From assembly GCA_965212195.1 (NCBI GenBank), contig CBDBUW010000021.1, forward strand, positions 124,001 to 188,000: DNA of 64,000 nucleotides. Direction: 5' to 3'. The stretch is from JAJCYK01 sp965212195 (GTDB taxonomy: Bacteria > Bacteroidota > Bacteroidia > Cytophagales > Cyclobacteriaceae). The first letter of the stretch is position 1, and every line of letters begins with the position of its first letter. The notes beneath the pieces are model-generated. The model made no database searches. It saw nothing but the letters and a program-made list of their open reading frames with translations, and had not been told where the DNA came from. Shown here piece after piece: positions 48,650 through 57,228 of the stretch. Position numbers and translations under genes: made by a program.

Positions 48650-49439
48650 AGTAGATGAGAGCACCTTAATGGCTTACCTATACAATGAGCTGGGTGCTGC
48701 GGAGCGGGAAGAAGTTGAACGCCAATTGCAGGAGGATCCTCAAGCACAGGCTCAACTGGAAGAGTTTGCTAAAGTAAGGACGTTGTTGGGTAAACTGGAA
48801 GATGAAGAGCCCGCAACTCCCTTGATCATGAATTCTCCTCAGGAAAAAACCATCATGCGCAGATTAGTGCCTTGGCTGGGGGTAGCGGCCTCCGTGTGCT
48901 TATTACTGCTGGCAGGCTACGCCACGGATTTCAGAGCCACCTCTCAAAACGGACAATTAACCTTGGGATTCGGGGAAGCTGAATCCAAAATCGAGGCCTT
49001 GGACCAGGAGCAAGTGATGCCCTTGATTGACCAGGCCCTGACCCGTCAAAGAGAGCAGTATAGCCAGCAATTGGCCGGATTGCAAACTGCATTGGAAACT
49101 CAAATAGCCGACACTAAGGCCACACCCACCGAGGTTAGATATACCCAACCTGCACCGGAATTGGATGAGCAAGCGCTGCAAGCCTTCCTGGTGGGGTATC
49201 AGCAACAGAACATGGAGCAGATGGCACAGCTACTGCAAACTAATAGTCAAATCCAACGAGAAGAATTACAAACGTTTTTAGCAGAGTATCATCAGTTCCT
49301 AGAAGAAAGAAGGTTGCAAGATCTGCAGCTGATAGAAGCGGGATTTCAAGCTATGCAGGATAATGTAAATCAGCAGAAATCCGAAACTGAAGAGATACTA
49401 GCTAACATTATTACATCAGTTAACAGTACAAATTATTAA
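48639..49439 (+). CDS. Anti-sigma-factor-like single-pass membrane protein
   Basis: 266 aa. The cytosolic N-terminus (about 1-60, LMAYLYNELGAAEREEVERQ) resembles the helical anti-sigma domain but lacks the zinc-binding HxxxCxxC. One membrane helix lies at about 83-102 (WLGVAASVCLLLLAGYA). The extracytoplasmic part is a glutamine-rich, coiled-coil-like domain (about 120-260). It is cotranscribed with the overlapping sigma gene and the secreted protein 4 bases downstream, which may provide the sensed signal. Confidence 0.82.
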   Translation: MNYKVDESTLMAYLYNELGAAEREEVERQLQEDPQAQAQLEEFAKVRTLLGKLEDEEPATPLIMNSPQEKTIMRRLVPWLGVAASVCLLLLAGYATDFRATSQNGQLTLGFGEAESKIEALDQEQVMPLIDQALTRQREQYSQQLAGLQTALETQIADTKATPTEVRYTQPAPELDEQALQAFLVGYQQQNMEQMAQLLQTNSQIQREELQTFLAEYHQFLEERRLQDLQLIEAGFQAMQDNVNQQKSETEEILANIITSVNSTNY

Positions 49440-49443
49440 TACA

Positions 49444-50670
49444 ATGAAATATTTAGCAAGCATACTTGCCGGTTTATTCCTGGCAGGAACCTCCTGGGCA
49501 CAGGATATAGATGAGAGTAGAATGGAACGCGACATAAAGATAGCTGAGGATATTATAAGCGGGTTACTCACCCAGGGAGAAGGGCACTCCAAGAACTTTT
49601 TCGGGAAGTCCAATGTAAGCGGTAACTATGTAAGGGATTACGGAGTGATCTTCAATATCCCCACCAAAAAAGGTATGTGGCCATTGGGAATAAAAATAAT
49701 GGATGACGATGGCAAAATCGTGATCACCGACCAGGCCCGGGGAACAACCTATGAGGTAGAGGATAAAGATTATTTGGCCTACGGAGGATCCGGGTACCAC
49801 GATCTCATTGAAATGGGAGATGACTATCTGGAAACGGCCATGGAGACTTTTCTAGTAGACTATGCAGATCTTATTGGTCAGCTGAAGCCTACTGACAAGA
49901 TCATGTTGAAAAGTGAGAACAAGCAAGGAGGAGTATTCGTGGTTGGGGGCGACCAAAGTTATGCCTTTAGTTGGAAGTATAAGGACCATGACGAGGATGA
50001 GGATGAAGATGAGGAGGAAGATGAAGATGAAGATGAAGATGAAGAGGGCTGTTGCGAAGATTATGATGGCGGGGACTATGTGTTGTCGGCGGAAGTGACT
50101 AAAGGTGACCTTAGCTCCTTTAAAAGCGGGAAAATCAATCGCGATCAGTTGGTGGAGCGTATTCAGTTTGAGAAGACAGAATCTACTACCAAGTCGGAGC
50201 CCGAACTAGAGCTGCTTTCCACGATTTTCCGAAGACTCTATAAGTCCGACCTAAGCGATACTTACTTCGCTAGTAGAGACCCTGATTATGATCGTATTGT
50301 AAAATTTGGGGTGATCTATAAATGGCGGGTGTACTCCTCCAATGTAGATGGCAACAAACACAACATGCCCACGGTGGACCTGTATGACTTAACTTCTGAT
50401 GAGCGAAACCGCAAAGTGGAAGAGTTGTATCCCAAATTCAAAGAACAATTCCGCCAGAATTTAGTGGAGTATGGACGCACTTTAAAAGGACTGGAACCGG
50501 ATGATATCCTGATGTTCAAGATCAAAATGACAGAATGTGAAGGCTGCACTATTCCAAAAAATGTGGACTTCTCAGTAAAACGATCCGTACTTGATGATTA
50601 CGAGAAACAAAAGATTGATCTGAAAACTGCCTCCAGCAAGGTTTCAGTCAACGAGAAAATGACGGACTAG
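49444..50670 (+). CDS. Secreted acidic protein with two related domains, downstream of an ECF sigma/anti-sigma pair
   Basis: 408 aa with signal peptide MKYLASILAGLFLAGTSWAQ. The two halves look homologous. Half one (about 25-245) has RDYGVIFNIP, IGQLKPTDKIMLK and VTKGDLSSFKSGKINRDQL. Half two (about 255-400) has VKFGVIYKWR, LKGLEPDDILMFK and VKRSVLDDYEKQKIDLKTA. An uninterrupted run of 19 Asp/Glu (residues 183-201), followed by GCCEDYDGG, interrupts half one. No known domain. It is the last gene before a strong terminator and is a likely target or sensor partner of the sigma system. Confidence 0.78.
   Translation: MKYLASILAGLFLAGTSWAQDIDESRMERDIKIAEDIISGLLTQGEGHSKNFFGKSNVSGNYVRDYGVIFNIPTKKGMWPLGIKIMDDDGKIVITDQARGTTYEVEDKDYLAYGGSGYHDLIEMGDDYLETAMETFLVDYADLIGQLKPTDKIMLKSENKQGGVFVVGGDQSYAFSWKYKDHDEDEDEDEEEDEDEDEDEEGCCEDYDGGDYVLSAEVTKGDLSSFKSGKINRDQLVERIQFEKTESTTKSEPELELLSTIFRRLYKSDLSDTYFASRDPDYDRIVKFGVIYKWRVYSSNVDGNKHNMPTVDLYDLTSDERNRKVEELYPKFKEQFRQNLVEYGRTLKGLEPDDILMFKIKMTECEGCTIPKNVDFSVKRSVLDDYEKQKIDLKTASSKVSVNEKMTD
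49990..50046 (+). repeat. GAT/GAA-type triplet repeat encoding a poly-acidic tract
   Basis: 57 bases of alternating GAT, GAG and GAA codons, ending in a regular (GATGAA) run of five units, encode 19 consecutive acidic residues inside the 49444 gene. Its length is a multiple of three, so slippage would change tract length without breaking the frame. Confidence 0.85.
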
Positions 50671-50692
50671 AAATATTATATTGTGTTGGATG

Positions 50693-50727
50693 ACGGCCGG
50701 CTCCAGAAATGGACCGGCCGTTTTATT
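50693..50727 (+). terminator. Rho-independent terminator after the sigma/anti-sigma operon
   Basis: 12-bp GC-rich stem (ACGGCCGG with TCCA, one bulged C) closed by a GAAA tetraloop and followed by TTTTATTT. It lies 22 bases after the 49444 gene. Confidence 0.88.
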
Positions 50728-50770
50728 TAGCTTGACCTGGCAATTATCAGTTTTGTGCTTAAATTTGAGC

Positions 50771-51190
50771 ATGCCCCTTTCTACAGTTTTCATCAAATTG
50801 TCATTGTGCGTATTTTTGGCAGGGGCTACCTTGACCTCCTATGCCCAGGATAGCCCTCCCAGCAGCACCTCCAATACCGGAATTGGCAAAAAATCCAAAT
50901 CGTCCCAGGGCAAGCAGCGAAAAAAGAAGATGCGCTATATTCTCAAAAAGGACACCCAGAAGACGCTATACGGCAACCCTTGTGTGGTAGAAATCACTCA
51001 AGAGAAGGGGTTCGAATATTTAGTACAACTCAAGGGGCAACCGGGTTATGAAAGTGAAATGCAACGGGCGTTCCATAATTTCGGGGTTAACTTTGCCTTG
51101 CTCTTTCGGAACGGTCCTTTCTGGAAATCGGGAATACGAAAGAAAATAGAAGCATGCCGTAAAAAGAGCGGTGACTACGTGGGTCCTTAA
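50771..51190 (+). CDS. Small secreted basic protein, unknown function
   Basis: 139 aa from the ATG at 50771, which places a signal peptide (TVFIKLSLCVFLAGATLTSYAQ; core LCVFLAGATLTSYAQ) at the N-terminus. The frame is open back to 50681, but that part overlaps the terminator. The mature protein has a serine- and lysine-rich linker (KKSKSSQGKQRKKKM) and a conserved-looking C-terminal half with QKTLYGNPCVVEITQEKGF. The stop overlaps the convergent purB stop in TTAA. Function is not recognised. Confidence 0.7.
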   Translation: MPLSTVFIKLSLCVFLAGATLTSYAQDSPPSSTSNTGIGKKSKSSQGKQRKKKMRYILKKDTQKTLYGNPCVVEITQEKGFEYLVQLKGQPGYESEMQRAFHNFGVNFALLFRNGPFWKSGIRKKIEACRKKSGDYVGP

Positions 51191-52527
51191 ATTCCGGTAT
51201 AGTTGAAGGGGCTGATAGCCTTCAATTCTTCCTTTACCTGATCTTTAATATCCAATTGATCGATAAACTTCCATATATGCTCCTTGGTGAGCTCATGGTG
51301 GCGGCGTGTCAGATCTTTGAGGGCCTCATAAGGTTTTGGATAACCTTCTCTTCTTAACACCGTCTGAATAGCCTCACCAACCACCGCCCAATTCTGGTCC
51401 AAGTCACCAAGCACCACCTGCTTGTTCAGTTGCAGCTTATCACACCCCTTTTTTAGGGATTGTATTGCCAGCAAGGTATGACCTAAGGGGACACCCAAGT
51501 TTCGCAATACTGTGGAGTCGGTAAGGTCCCTTTGCAAACGACTTACGGGTAGCTTCCCCGACAGATGTTCACATAGAGTATTGGCCAACCCCAAATTGCC
51601 TTCAGCATTTTCAAAGTCGATCGGATTTATTTTGTGAGGCATGGTGGAGGAGCCCACCTCACCCTTAATGATCTTTTGGTTGAAATAACTTATAGATATA
51701 TAGTGCCAGATATCTCTGGAAAAGTCAATTAGTATGGTATTCAAACGCTTTATGTTGTCCAGATAGGCTGCCAGATAGTCGTAATGATCGATTTGTGTGG
51801 TGGGGCTGGATCGTTGCAGACCCAAGCTCTTCAGCCAGCGTTTCGCGAAAGCTTCCCATTTTATTTTGGGAAAGGCTACTTGATGTGCGTTGAAGTTGCC
51901 GGTGGCTCCTCCAAATTTCGCAGTGAAAGGGATGCTGTTGAGATCGGCCAACTGTTTTTCAAGTCTTACCACGAATACCTGTATTTCTTTGCCAAGCTTA
52001 GTGGGGGAGGCAGGCTGGCCATGAGTACGCGCCAGCATTGGAACGTTTTTCCATTGCTGAGCCCGTTTCTTTAAGCTGCTGATCATTTGTTTGTAGGCCG
52101 GCGTTATTACCTGGTTATGTGCCTCCTTTAGCGAAAGCGGAATAGCCGTATTGTTTACGTCCTGAGAGGTCAGCCCGAAATGAATATATTCCTGGTACTT
52201 GCTCAAGCCTCTAGTCTGGAATTGTTCTTTTAAAAAATACTCTACAGCCTTTACATCGTGGTTGGTGCTGCGTTCTAATGATTTAATGCGTCGAGCGTCT
52301 TTCAGATCAAAATTATTAAGGATCTCCCCTAACTGGATATGCGCTCGTTTAGGAATTTTTTTTAAAGCAGGAATTGGTAAGCTGCACAAAGCTTGGAAAT
52401 ATCCAAGTTCAATAGCTACCCTGTATTTAATTAGTGCATACTCCGAGAAGTAATCAGAGAGCACTGAGACTTTTGGTCGGTATCGACCGTCGAGGGGTCC
52501 TAGGGCGGTCAATTCATTTAGCTTCAT
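51187..52527 (-). CDS. purB: Adenylosuccinate lyase (PurB)
   Basis: 446-aa fumarase/aspartase-superfamily enzyme. It catalyses two beta-eliminations of fumarate, from SAICAR and adenylosuccinate. Signature loop GSSTMPHKINPIDFENAEG holds the catalytic Ser. The catalytic His regions are STNHDVKAVEYFL and ARTHGQPASPT, and FGLTSQDVNNTAI is conserved. Length and motifs match the E. coli-type PurB. Its stop is shared in TTAA with the convergent small gene. Confidence 0.96.
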   Translation of the reverse strand: MKLNELTALGPLDGRYRPKVSVLSDYFSEYALIKYRVAIELGYFQALCSLPIPALKKIPKRAHIQLGEILNNFDLKDARRIKSLERSTNHDVKAVEYFLKEQFQTRGLSKYQEYIHFGLTSQDVNNTAIPLSLKEAHNQVITPAYKQMISSLKKRAQQWKNVPMLARTHGQPASPTKLGKEIQVFVVRLEKQLADLNSIPFTAKFGGATGNFNAHQVAFPKIKWEAFAKRWLKSLGLQRSSPTTQIDHYDYLAAYLDNIKRLNTILIDFSRDIWHYISISYFNQKIIKGEVGSSTMPHKINPIDFENAEGNLGLANTLCEHLSGKLPVSRLQRDLTDSTVLRNLGVPLGHTLLAIQSLKKGCDKLQLNKQVVLGDLDQNWAVVGEAIQTVLRREGYPKPYEALKDLTRRHHELTKEHIWKFIDQLDIKDQVKEELKAISPFNYTGI

Positions 52528-52550
52528 GCCTTGCGTTGAAATGGAAAGAT

Positions 52551-52558
52551 CAAAATTA
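52551..52558 (-). promoter_or_regulatory. Bacteroidota -7 promoter element upstream of purB
   Basis: On the minus strand TAATTTTG matches TAnnTTTG exactly, 23 bases before the purB ATG. Confidence 0.5.
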
Positions 52559-52613
52559 TAAAAATAAATACATTAACTCCCCTTAAAACATTATTTAGCC
52601 AGATAAACTTCTA

Positions 52614-52641
52614 TTGAAAAAGGCAGATTTTGTTAGTTTTG
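52614..52641 (+). promoter_or_regulatory. Promoter of the PaaE-like reductase gene
   Basis: TTG at 52614-52616, a 17-bp spacer and TAGTTTTG at 52634-52641 match the two-part Bacteroidota promoter consensus. The ATG lies 43 bases downstream. It is divergent from the purB promoter. Confidence 0.7.
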
Positions 52642-52684
52642 TACACTTAAAATAAGGCTTGAGTAAGCGGCCTAGGGTTTAGCT

Positions 52685-53740
52685 ATGAATGATCATTATT
52701 ACAATTTACAGGTTAAGGATATCGTACAGGAAACAGCGGATGCCATAACCATCGTGTTCTATCAACCGGTTCCAGCCATGGAGTATCGATCCGGGCAGTT
52801 TTTGACATTAATTGCGGACATCAATGGCAAAGAAGTACGTCGTTCCTACAGCTTCTGTACCGCGCCGGGAATTGATGAAGACCTGGCGGTGACGGTAAAA
52901 CGAGTGGAAGGCGGATTAATGTCCAATTTTCTGCCAGATCATGTAAAAATAAATGACCAACTACGGGTGATGGAGCCCATGGGTCACTTCACCACGGAGC
53001 TAAATGCCGAGAATAAGAGACATGTAATCATGTTTGCCGGTGGCAGCGGCATTACTCCTTTTATGTCTCACATCAAATCATTGTTAACAAAAGAACCGCA
53101 AAGTATCATTTCCTTGATCTATGCCAACAGAAATATAGACTCAATCATATTCAAAGATGAACTGGAGGGTATTCAAACAGAAAATCAAGGTAGATTTCAT
53201 GTGATCCACATCCTGGATGAGGCACCTCTGAACTGGCAGGGACGTTCCGGTTTACTAAATCCGGATATGTTAAAAGAAATATTGGAAAGGATACCGGATT
53301 GGGGACCTGAAAATACAAGATACTTAATGTGCGGCCCGGAAGGCATGATGCGTAATATCAATACCTGCCTCACCGATTACGGGGTGTCCAGTGGCGACAT
53401 ATACAAAGAGAGTTTTGTAGCCCCCACCATTGACAAGGAAGAAGCCCCTGTTGATGATACTATCAAAGCCCGCGAAATTTCGGTAATCTATGACGGGGAG
53501 GAGCACAATTTCACCGTCGAACCCGGTACCACCATCCTGGAAACAGCCCTGGACCTGGATATTGATTTGCCCTATTCCTGCCAAAGCGGACTATGCACCG
53601 CCTGCCGAGGGAAACTGTTGTCGGGCCAGGTAAAATTGGATGAGGAGGAAGGCTTGTCAGATTCTGAAAGGGAGGAGGGTTATATTTTGACCTGTGTGGG
53701 ACATCCTATAACTGATAATGTAAAGATCGAGATAGGGTAG
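52685..53740 (+). CDS. Ferredoxin-NAD(P)H reductase with C-terminal [2Fe-2S] domain (PaaE/HCP-reductase type)
   Basis: 351-aa soluble electron-transfer protein. The FAD domain (about 1-105) contains RRSYSFCTAP. The NAD(P)-binding domain (about 110-235) contains FAGGSGITPFMSHI and YLMCGPEGMM. A plant-type ferredoxin domain (about 260-351) has Cys-x4-Cys-x2-Cys in YSCQSGLCTACRG and a final Cys in LTCVGHP. This order matches PaaE and related reductases. No phenylacetate (paa) genes are nearby, so the partner oxygenase or desaturase is unknown. Many Bacteroidota carry a stand-alone copy. Confidence 0.9.
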   Translation: MNDHYYNLQVKDIVQETADAITIVFYQPVPAMEYRSGQFLTLIADINGKEVRRSYSFCTAPGIDEDLAVTVKRVEGGLMSNFLPDHVKINDQLRVMEPMGHFTTELNAENKRHVIMFAGGSGITPFMSHIKSLLTKEPQSIISLIYANRNIDSIIFKDELEGIQTENQGRFHVIHILDEAPLNWQGRSGLLNPDMLKEILERIPDWGPENTRYLMCGPEGMMRNINTCLTDYGVSSGDIYKESFVAPTIDKEEAPVDDTIKAREISVIYDGEEHNFTVEPGTTILETALDLDIDLPYSCQSGLCTACRGKLLSGQVKLDEEEGLSDSEREEGYILTCVGHPITDNVKIEIG

Positions 53741-53746
53741 GGGTGA

Positions 53747-53799
53747 CAATTGGTAATTCACAATTCAAGTTGGTAGTTGGCAATTCACCATTTTATTGG
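53747..53799. repeat. Short degenerate AATTCAC/TTGGTA repeats
   Basis: AATTGGTAATTCACAATTC is followed by a variant containing TTGGTAGTTGGCAATTCACC, two imperfect copies of a roughly 20-bp unit just after the reductase stop. Confidence 0.5.
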
Positions 53800-53817
53800 A
53801 GTGGAGTATCTGCCACA

Positions 53818-54220
53818 TCAGGTTATTTTTAATTGTTCCAGCGTATAGGGCGTCTTGTCCAAGATCACCTTCACCAAATGATAAAACCCCATCAAATGAC
53901 GATGGCAGGTCATTTTGGTAGTGTTTGAGGACAGTTTAAGCTCCATGGTCATTCTATGGTACTTTATTTTCCTAATATCTCTCCAGATGATTTGCTTTTT
54001 TCGCCCCAACATATTGAATTCTGATGATTGAGTCTTCTGTCAATAGCACTTTGGCTACCCAGGTTTCCAGTACTAATACCATGCCCAAGCCTGCGGACAG
54101 CACGAATGACAAGAATAGAGGGATAAGATCCTCTTCATTAAAATTCACCAATCCATAAATAACCACTGCTATTCCAATGCCTAAACAGATCAGTCCGATG
54201 ATGCCATACAATTTAGGCAA
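53818..54220 (-). pseudogene. Frameshifted gene: two-helix membrane protein with a PH-like C-terminal domain
   Basis: Two overlapping minus-strand frames make sense only together. The first (ATG 54220) has two membrane helices (GLICLGIGIAVVIYGLVNF and FLSFVLSAGLGMVLVLE), then VLLTEDSIIRIQ. The second frame continues with LGRKKQIIWRDIRKIKYHRM to KTPYTLEQLKIT, which reads like the DSII..LGRK..I.W.DI.KI start and the end of a bacterial PH-type domain. One extra base near 54010-54018 explains the break. It could be a real inactivating frameshift or a sequencing error. Confidence 0.65.
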
Positions 54221-54249
54221 TTGCAGTACCTGCTGACCGGATTTGGTGC

Positions 54250-54351
54250 TTATTGGCGTTCGGCGGGAGCCTTTTCAAAAAGCCACCAAAGGGCTGCCAT
54301 AATTAAACCGAATGCCACCCACCCCAAGACGTCTATCAGTAATTGCTTCAT
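54250..54351 (-). CDS. Possible 33-aa single-pass membrane protein
   Basis: Short minus-strand ORF starting MKQLLIDVLGWVAFG and continuing through a hydrophobic stretch (LIMAALWWLF) to EKAPAERQ. It lies 29 bases upstream of the frameshifted gene, on the same strand. Only its composition and position support it. Confidence 0.35.
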   Translation of the reverse strand: MKQLLIDVLGWVAFGLIMAALWWLFEKAPAERQ

Positions 54352-54477
54352 TCTCCAACTATTCAATTTTGAACTCGCCTAAATTATAATATACCGCTGC
54401 TTTTGGCAAGAGTGGGCCTTTCGGGATTCATTAAGTTGGACTATTAAACCCTTTGCTGCTGCGGCAACTAGCTGAAC

Positions 54478-54507
54478 CAGTTATCCTCAGTCTTCAGAAT
54501 AAGGATC
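54478..54507. repeat. Dispersed intergenic repeat, copy 1
   Basis: CAGTTATCCTCAGTCTTCAG and ten more bases match 58347-58376 (CAGTTATCCTTAGTCTTAGA). Both continue into AAGGA and an A-rich stretch. Confidence 0.6.
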
Positions 54508-54534
54508 TAAAAATTTGGCTTTTAAATAGCCAAC

Positions 54535-55920
54535 TTATGGTACAATTATCAACTTTCGCCGGTCGGTAATATTATCTCCATCTTTAACCATGAGTAAATA
54601 AACTCCACTATTGATCCCGCCAAGATCCAGTATGAGATTCTTTCGCAATGAATTGAATTCAAGAACGGGCTTTCCATTTATATCCACGATTAGGTAATGC
54701 TGGGGCTCTCCATCACCAGTCTCTGGGGACAAATGACTAATATAGAGTTTGTCTGAGGCAGGGATAGGAAAGATATTTACCGTTTGACATGTCATGCAAT
54801 CATTGGGAATAACTTGCACATGTTTTGAGATTTTATTGCTCTCACCACAGGTATTGCTTTTCCATACTCGAATATATCCGCTTTCAGCAGCAGCACCAAC
54901 CCAGGTTTGAATACTACTACTGCCTTCTTTTCCCATAGGAAAAAAGCCCGCAGGAGTCTCCCACATATAAGTTTCGTTTTCTTTAGCTTGATCCGAGAGG
55001 TTAAACCAAACCAGATTCCCTATAGATACTTCAGCAGGACCAGCTATATCTCCTGTAATATCATGGGGCGCACCTTGGGTTCTGTTTACAACGGAAGTCA
55101 TGGTACCATCAAGATTCGCCTTCATCAAACTTACTTGCTCATTAGAGAATACCGACATGCAATTGGGTAGGGTGTAAGCCATAAAATTGATCATGCTTAT
55201 GGTAGGGTTGCTGCTAACATTGCACGCGGTACAGTTGCTCACAAATTGACAAGTAATGGGATCGACGCATTCCCTATTTCTGACGTAATCAATATTAGTG
55301 CCCACACTAAATTCAAAAGTATGAGGTAATCCCAGGCAATGTCCCATTTCATGGCTCACCACCTGGCTGGCGGCAATTTCATATGAGGTTGAGCCTCCCG
55401 GACAATGATTAACGGTGCGGGTACCTCCCACGAACATTACCTTCTTATTATTTGACGGAACAAATCCACCTCCTTCAATCGGAAGATCTGCGGGTAACAG
55501 ATAGATGTCAATGGCGTCGGAATGTTGCAGTGCCTGGGGATCTTCAAAGATCCCCGTTAGTTGAATTTCCAATACATCGGGATCGGCATTAGCATCAGCG
55601 TACTGGTTGGAATACCAATCTCTGGTACCACTGAGCTCAAAATAAATTCCATATTGATTAAAAGATGAATTTAGATTGTGTATGATCTCCTTATCGATGG
55701 ATGACGTATATCCGTTCCACCCATTTTCAGTGCTAATCACTTTATGGAGATAAACATTGATCCAGTAAAGTTTGCAGGATTGTGGGATCTCCTGGTTCTT
55801 AAATAATTCTGCACTTTGCTTGTTAATTGAAGGATCGGATAGACAAAAGCCTTGCCCCATAACCAACGTAGATGTGGCTATCACAACTATAATAATCCAT
55901 AGTTTTTGCAGAAATTTCAT
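54535..55920 (-). CDS. T9SS-secreted pappalysin-like (M43) zinc metalloprotease
   Basis: 461 aa. After a signal peptide (KFLQKLWIIIVVIATSTLVMGQ; core IIIVVIATSTLVMG) the catalytic domain (about 45-275) contains the zinc motif HEMGHCLGLPH and a Met-turn region (INFMAYTLPNC) with family-typical cysteines. A PKD-like beta domain (about 280-370, GDIAGPAEVSIGNLVWFNLS, YMWETPAGFF) follows. The C-terminal 75 residues (VNIFPIPASDKLYIS ... GVYLLMVKDG ... RRKLIIV) are a T9SS sorting domain. It is probably a secreted or surface endopeptidase. It stands alone on the minus strand. Confidence 0.9.
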   Translation of the reverse strand: MKFLQKLWIIIVVIATSTLVMGQGFCLSDPSINKQSAELFKNQEIPQSCKLYWINVYLHKVISTENGWNGYTSSIDKEIIHNLNSSFNQYGIYFELSGTRDWYSNQYADANADPDVLEIQLTGIFEDPQALQHSDAIDIYLLPADLPIEGGGFVPSNNKKVMFVGGTRTVNHCPGGSTSYEIAASQVVSHEMGHCLGLPHTFEFSVGTNIDYVRNRECVDPITCQFVSNCTACNVSSNPTISMINFMAYTLPNCMSVFSNEQVSLMKANLDGTMTSVVNRTQGAPHDITGDIAGPAEVSIGNLVWFNLSDQAKENETYMWETPAGFFPMGKEGSSSIQTWVGAAAESGYIRVWKSNTCGESNKISKHVQVIPNDCMTCQTVNIFPIPASDKLYISHLSPETGDGEPQHYLIVDINGKPVLEFNSLRKNLILDLGGINSGVYLLMVKDGDNITDRRKLIIVP

Positions 55921-56199
55921 TTTATCTTAACTACATCATAGGGGTAGACTTATTCGATAAATAGGTCTTTACCAAAGTAAAGATTAGTGTTTGTACGTAT
56001 TTATGTCAATCACAAACCGTGGCTTCCCAAGTGATTTTAATCATGGAATTAATCAGCAAAGAAATGAAACAGGCCCAGTAAATGATGCAAAACTAGGCGT
56101 GGGGTCAGCTATCATTAGGGTGGGGGTATCGTATCCCAGGGTTGGAAAACATTGAGCAAATGGCAACTGGCATTACTAACCAACTATAAAAGAACAACT

Positions 56200-56445
56200 A
56201 TGAAATACTTAGCAGTGATCAAAGTGTTTTTGATAACCAGCATGCTGTCTCTGTTAATCGCTTGCGATAGCAGCGAGTGGCTCGAGGTGCCAGGTGATGC
56301 CGGTGCCGGATGTAACGAAACAGCTATAGAATCTACCAGTGGACGGGGTAACCCCACGGCCACAGCTTACTGTGCAGGGATTTCTAAGGAACCCACTGGA
56401 AAGTCTCGCTGCGAAAATGGCCGATTACAAATCCAGTGCAAATAG
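56200..56445 (+). CDS. Small cysteine-containing lipoprotein, unknown function
   Basis: 81 aa with lipoprotein signal MKYLAVIKVFLITSMLSLLIAC (Cys22; core SMLSLLIAC). The mature 60 residues contain four cysteines (AGCNET, AYCAG, SRCENG and QCK at the end) that could form two disulfides. The frame is open to 56152, but the ATG at 56200 starts the signal peptide. No neighbour in the same direction. The flanking regions 55921-56199 and 56446-56739 contain only a repeat copy. Confidence 0.55.
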   Translation: MKYLAVIKVFLITSMLSLLIACDSSEWLEVPGDAGAGCNETAIESTSGRGNPTATAYCAGISKEPTGKSRCENGRLQIQCK

Positions 56446-56665
56446 CTGTGAGACCGGTTAGCTTACCAATGAGACCTCAGCTCTGGGGGTACTATTGATG
56501 AATAATTATTTAAATGTGATGATGGTGGGATCCCCCCACCCCGGTATTAAGTTAGTGCCTAACTGTATCAAAAATTGAGATCAGGAGAAAAATTACAGTA
56601 CCACTTAGCAGATACGGATCAATAACTCAGCTGCCCCTGGTATTACTAGGCCAAGGACAACCAAC

Positions 56666-56685
56666 CAGTGTCTTTTGAAACGGCC
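56666..56685. repeat. Dispersed intergenic repeat, copy 2 (second half)
   Basis: CAGTGTCTTTTGAAACGGCC matches 58386-58405 (one mismatch). It is preceded, as there, by AAGGAC and an A/C-rich spacer. Confidence 0.6.
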
Positions 56686-56739
56686 ACACTTGCTGCAAAA
56701 GCCCAATACTTGAGCCGTACCAATCCGCACGGTCATTAT

Positions 56740-57117
56740 TTAGCAATCCGTTTCGCCTCCCTTCCGCCATATTTCAATGGTCTTGGCTATGAATTGCTCA
56801 AGATTCGATTGTTGTAGATCAATACTTTTCTTTATGCGTATACATCCTTTTCCAATGTTAAATTCCTTTAGCCAATTTCGAGAATCCTCCACCTTGTCCA
56901 CATTGCCCACATAAAGGCTAACATAAGCCTGTTGCGCATTTAGACTAAAGACTGTTTTATCGGCATATTCGTAGGATAACATCTTGTATTGGATGCCTTC
57001 GGTTAATTCGGGGCCTTGGTTCTTAATCATTTCCCGAACTTCCATCAGTTTGTCTTTTCTCCAATCGTTTTCAAGTTTTTCAAGATATTCGCTTGGTGAT
57101 TTTACATCATACTGCAT
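56740..57117 (-). CDS. DUF1801 (YdhG-like) domain protein
   Basis: 125 aa. It fits the YdhG/DUF1801 fold: the N-terminal SPSEYLEKLENDWRKDKLMEVREMI helix (cited as SPSEYLEKLENDWRKDKL), EGIQYKMLSYEYADKTVFSL strands, AYVSLYVGNVDKV, and a C-terminal helix with CIRIKKSIDLQQSNLEQFI. Proteins of this fold have been called iron chaperones, without firm evidence. It stands alone among small accessory genes. Confidence 0.75.
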   Translation of the reverse strand: MQYDVKSPSEYLEKLENDWRKDKLMEVREMIKNQGPELTEGIQYKMLSYEYADKTVFSLNAQQAYVSLYVGNVDKVEDSRNWLKEFNIGKGCIRIKKSIDLQQSNLEQFIAKTIEIWRKGGETDC

Positions 57118-57228
57118 ATCAGTTTATTTATTAGAATTCAAAATTCTCGGCACTAAACCAGATCGGTGGTTAAGGAGGACTAAGCAATGGATCAAAACCA
57201 TTATTAGTAGCAGGATTTTGTTTTTCCG

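Noticed and set aside
50760..50767. TAAATTTG as promoter of the small secreted gene at 50771
   Set aside because: It ends 4 bases before the ATG, so transcription would begin at or after the start codon.
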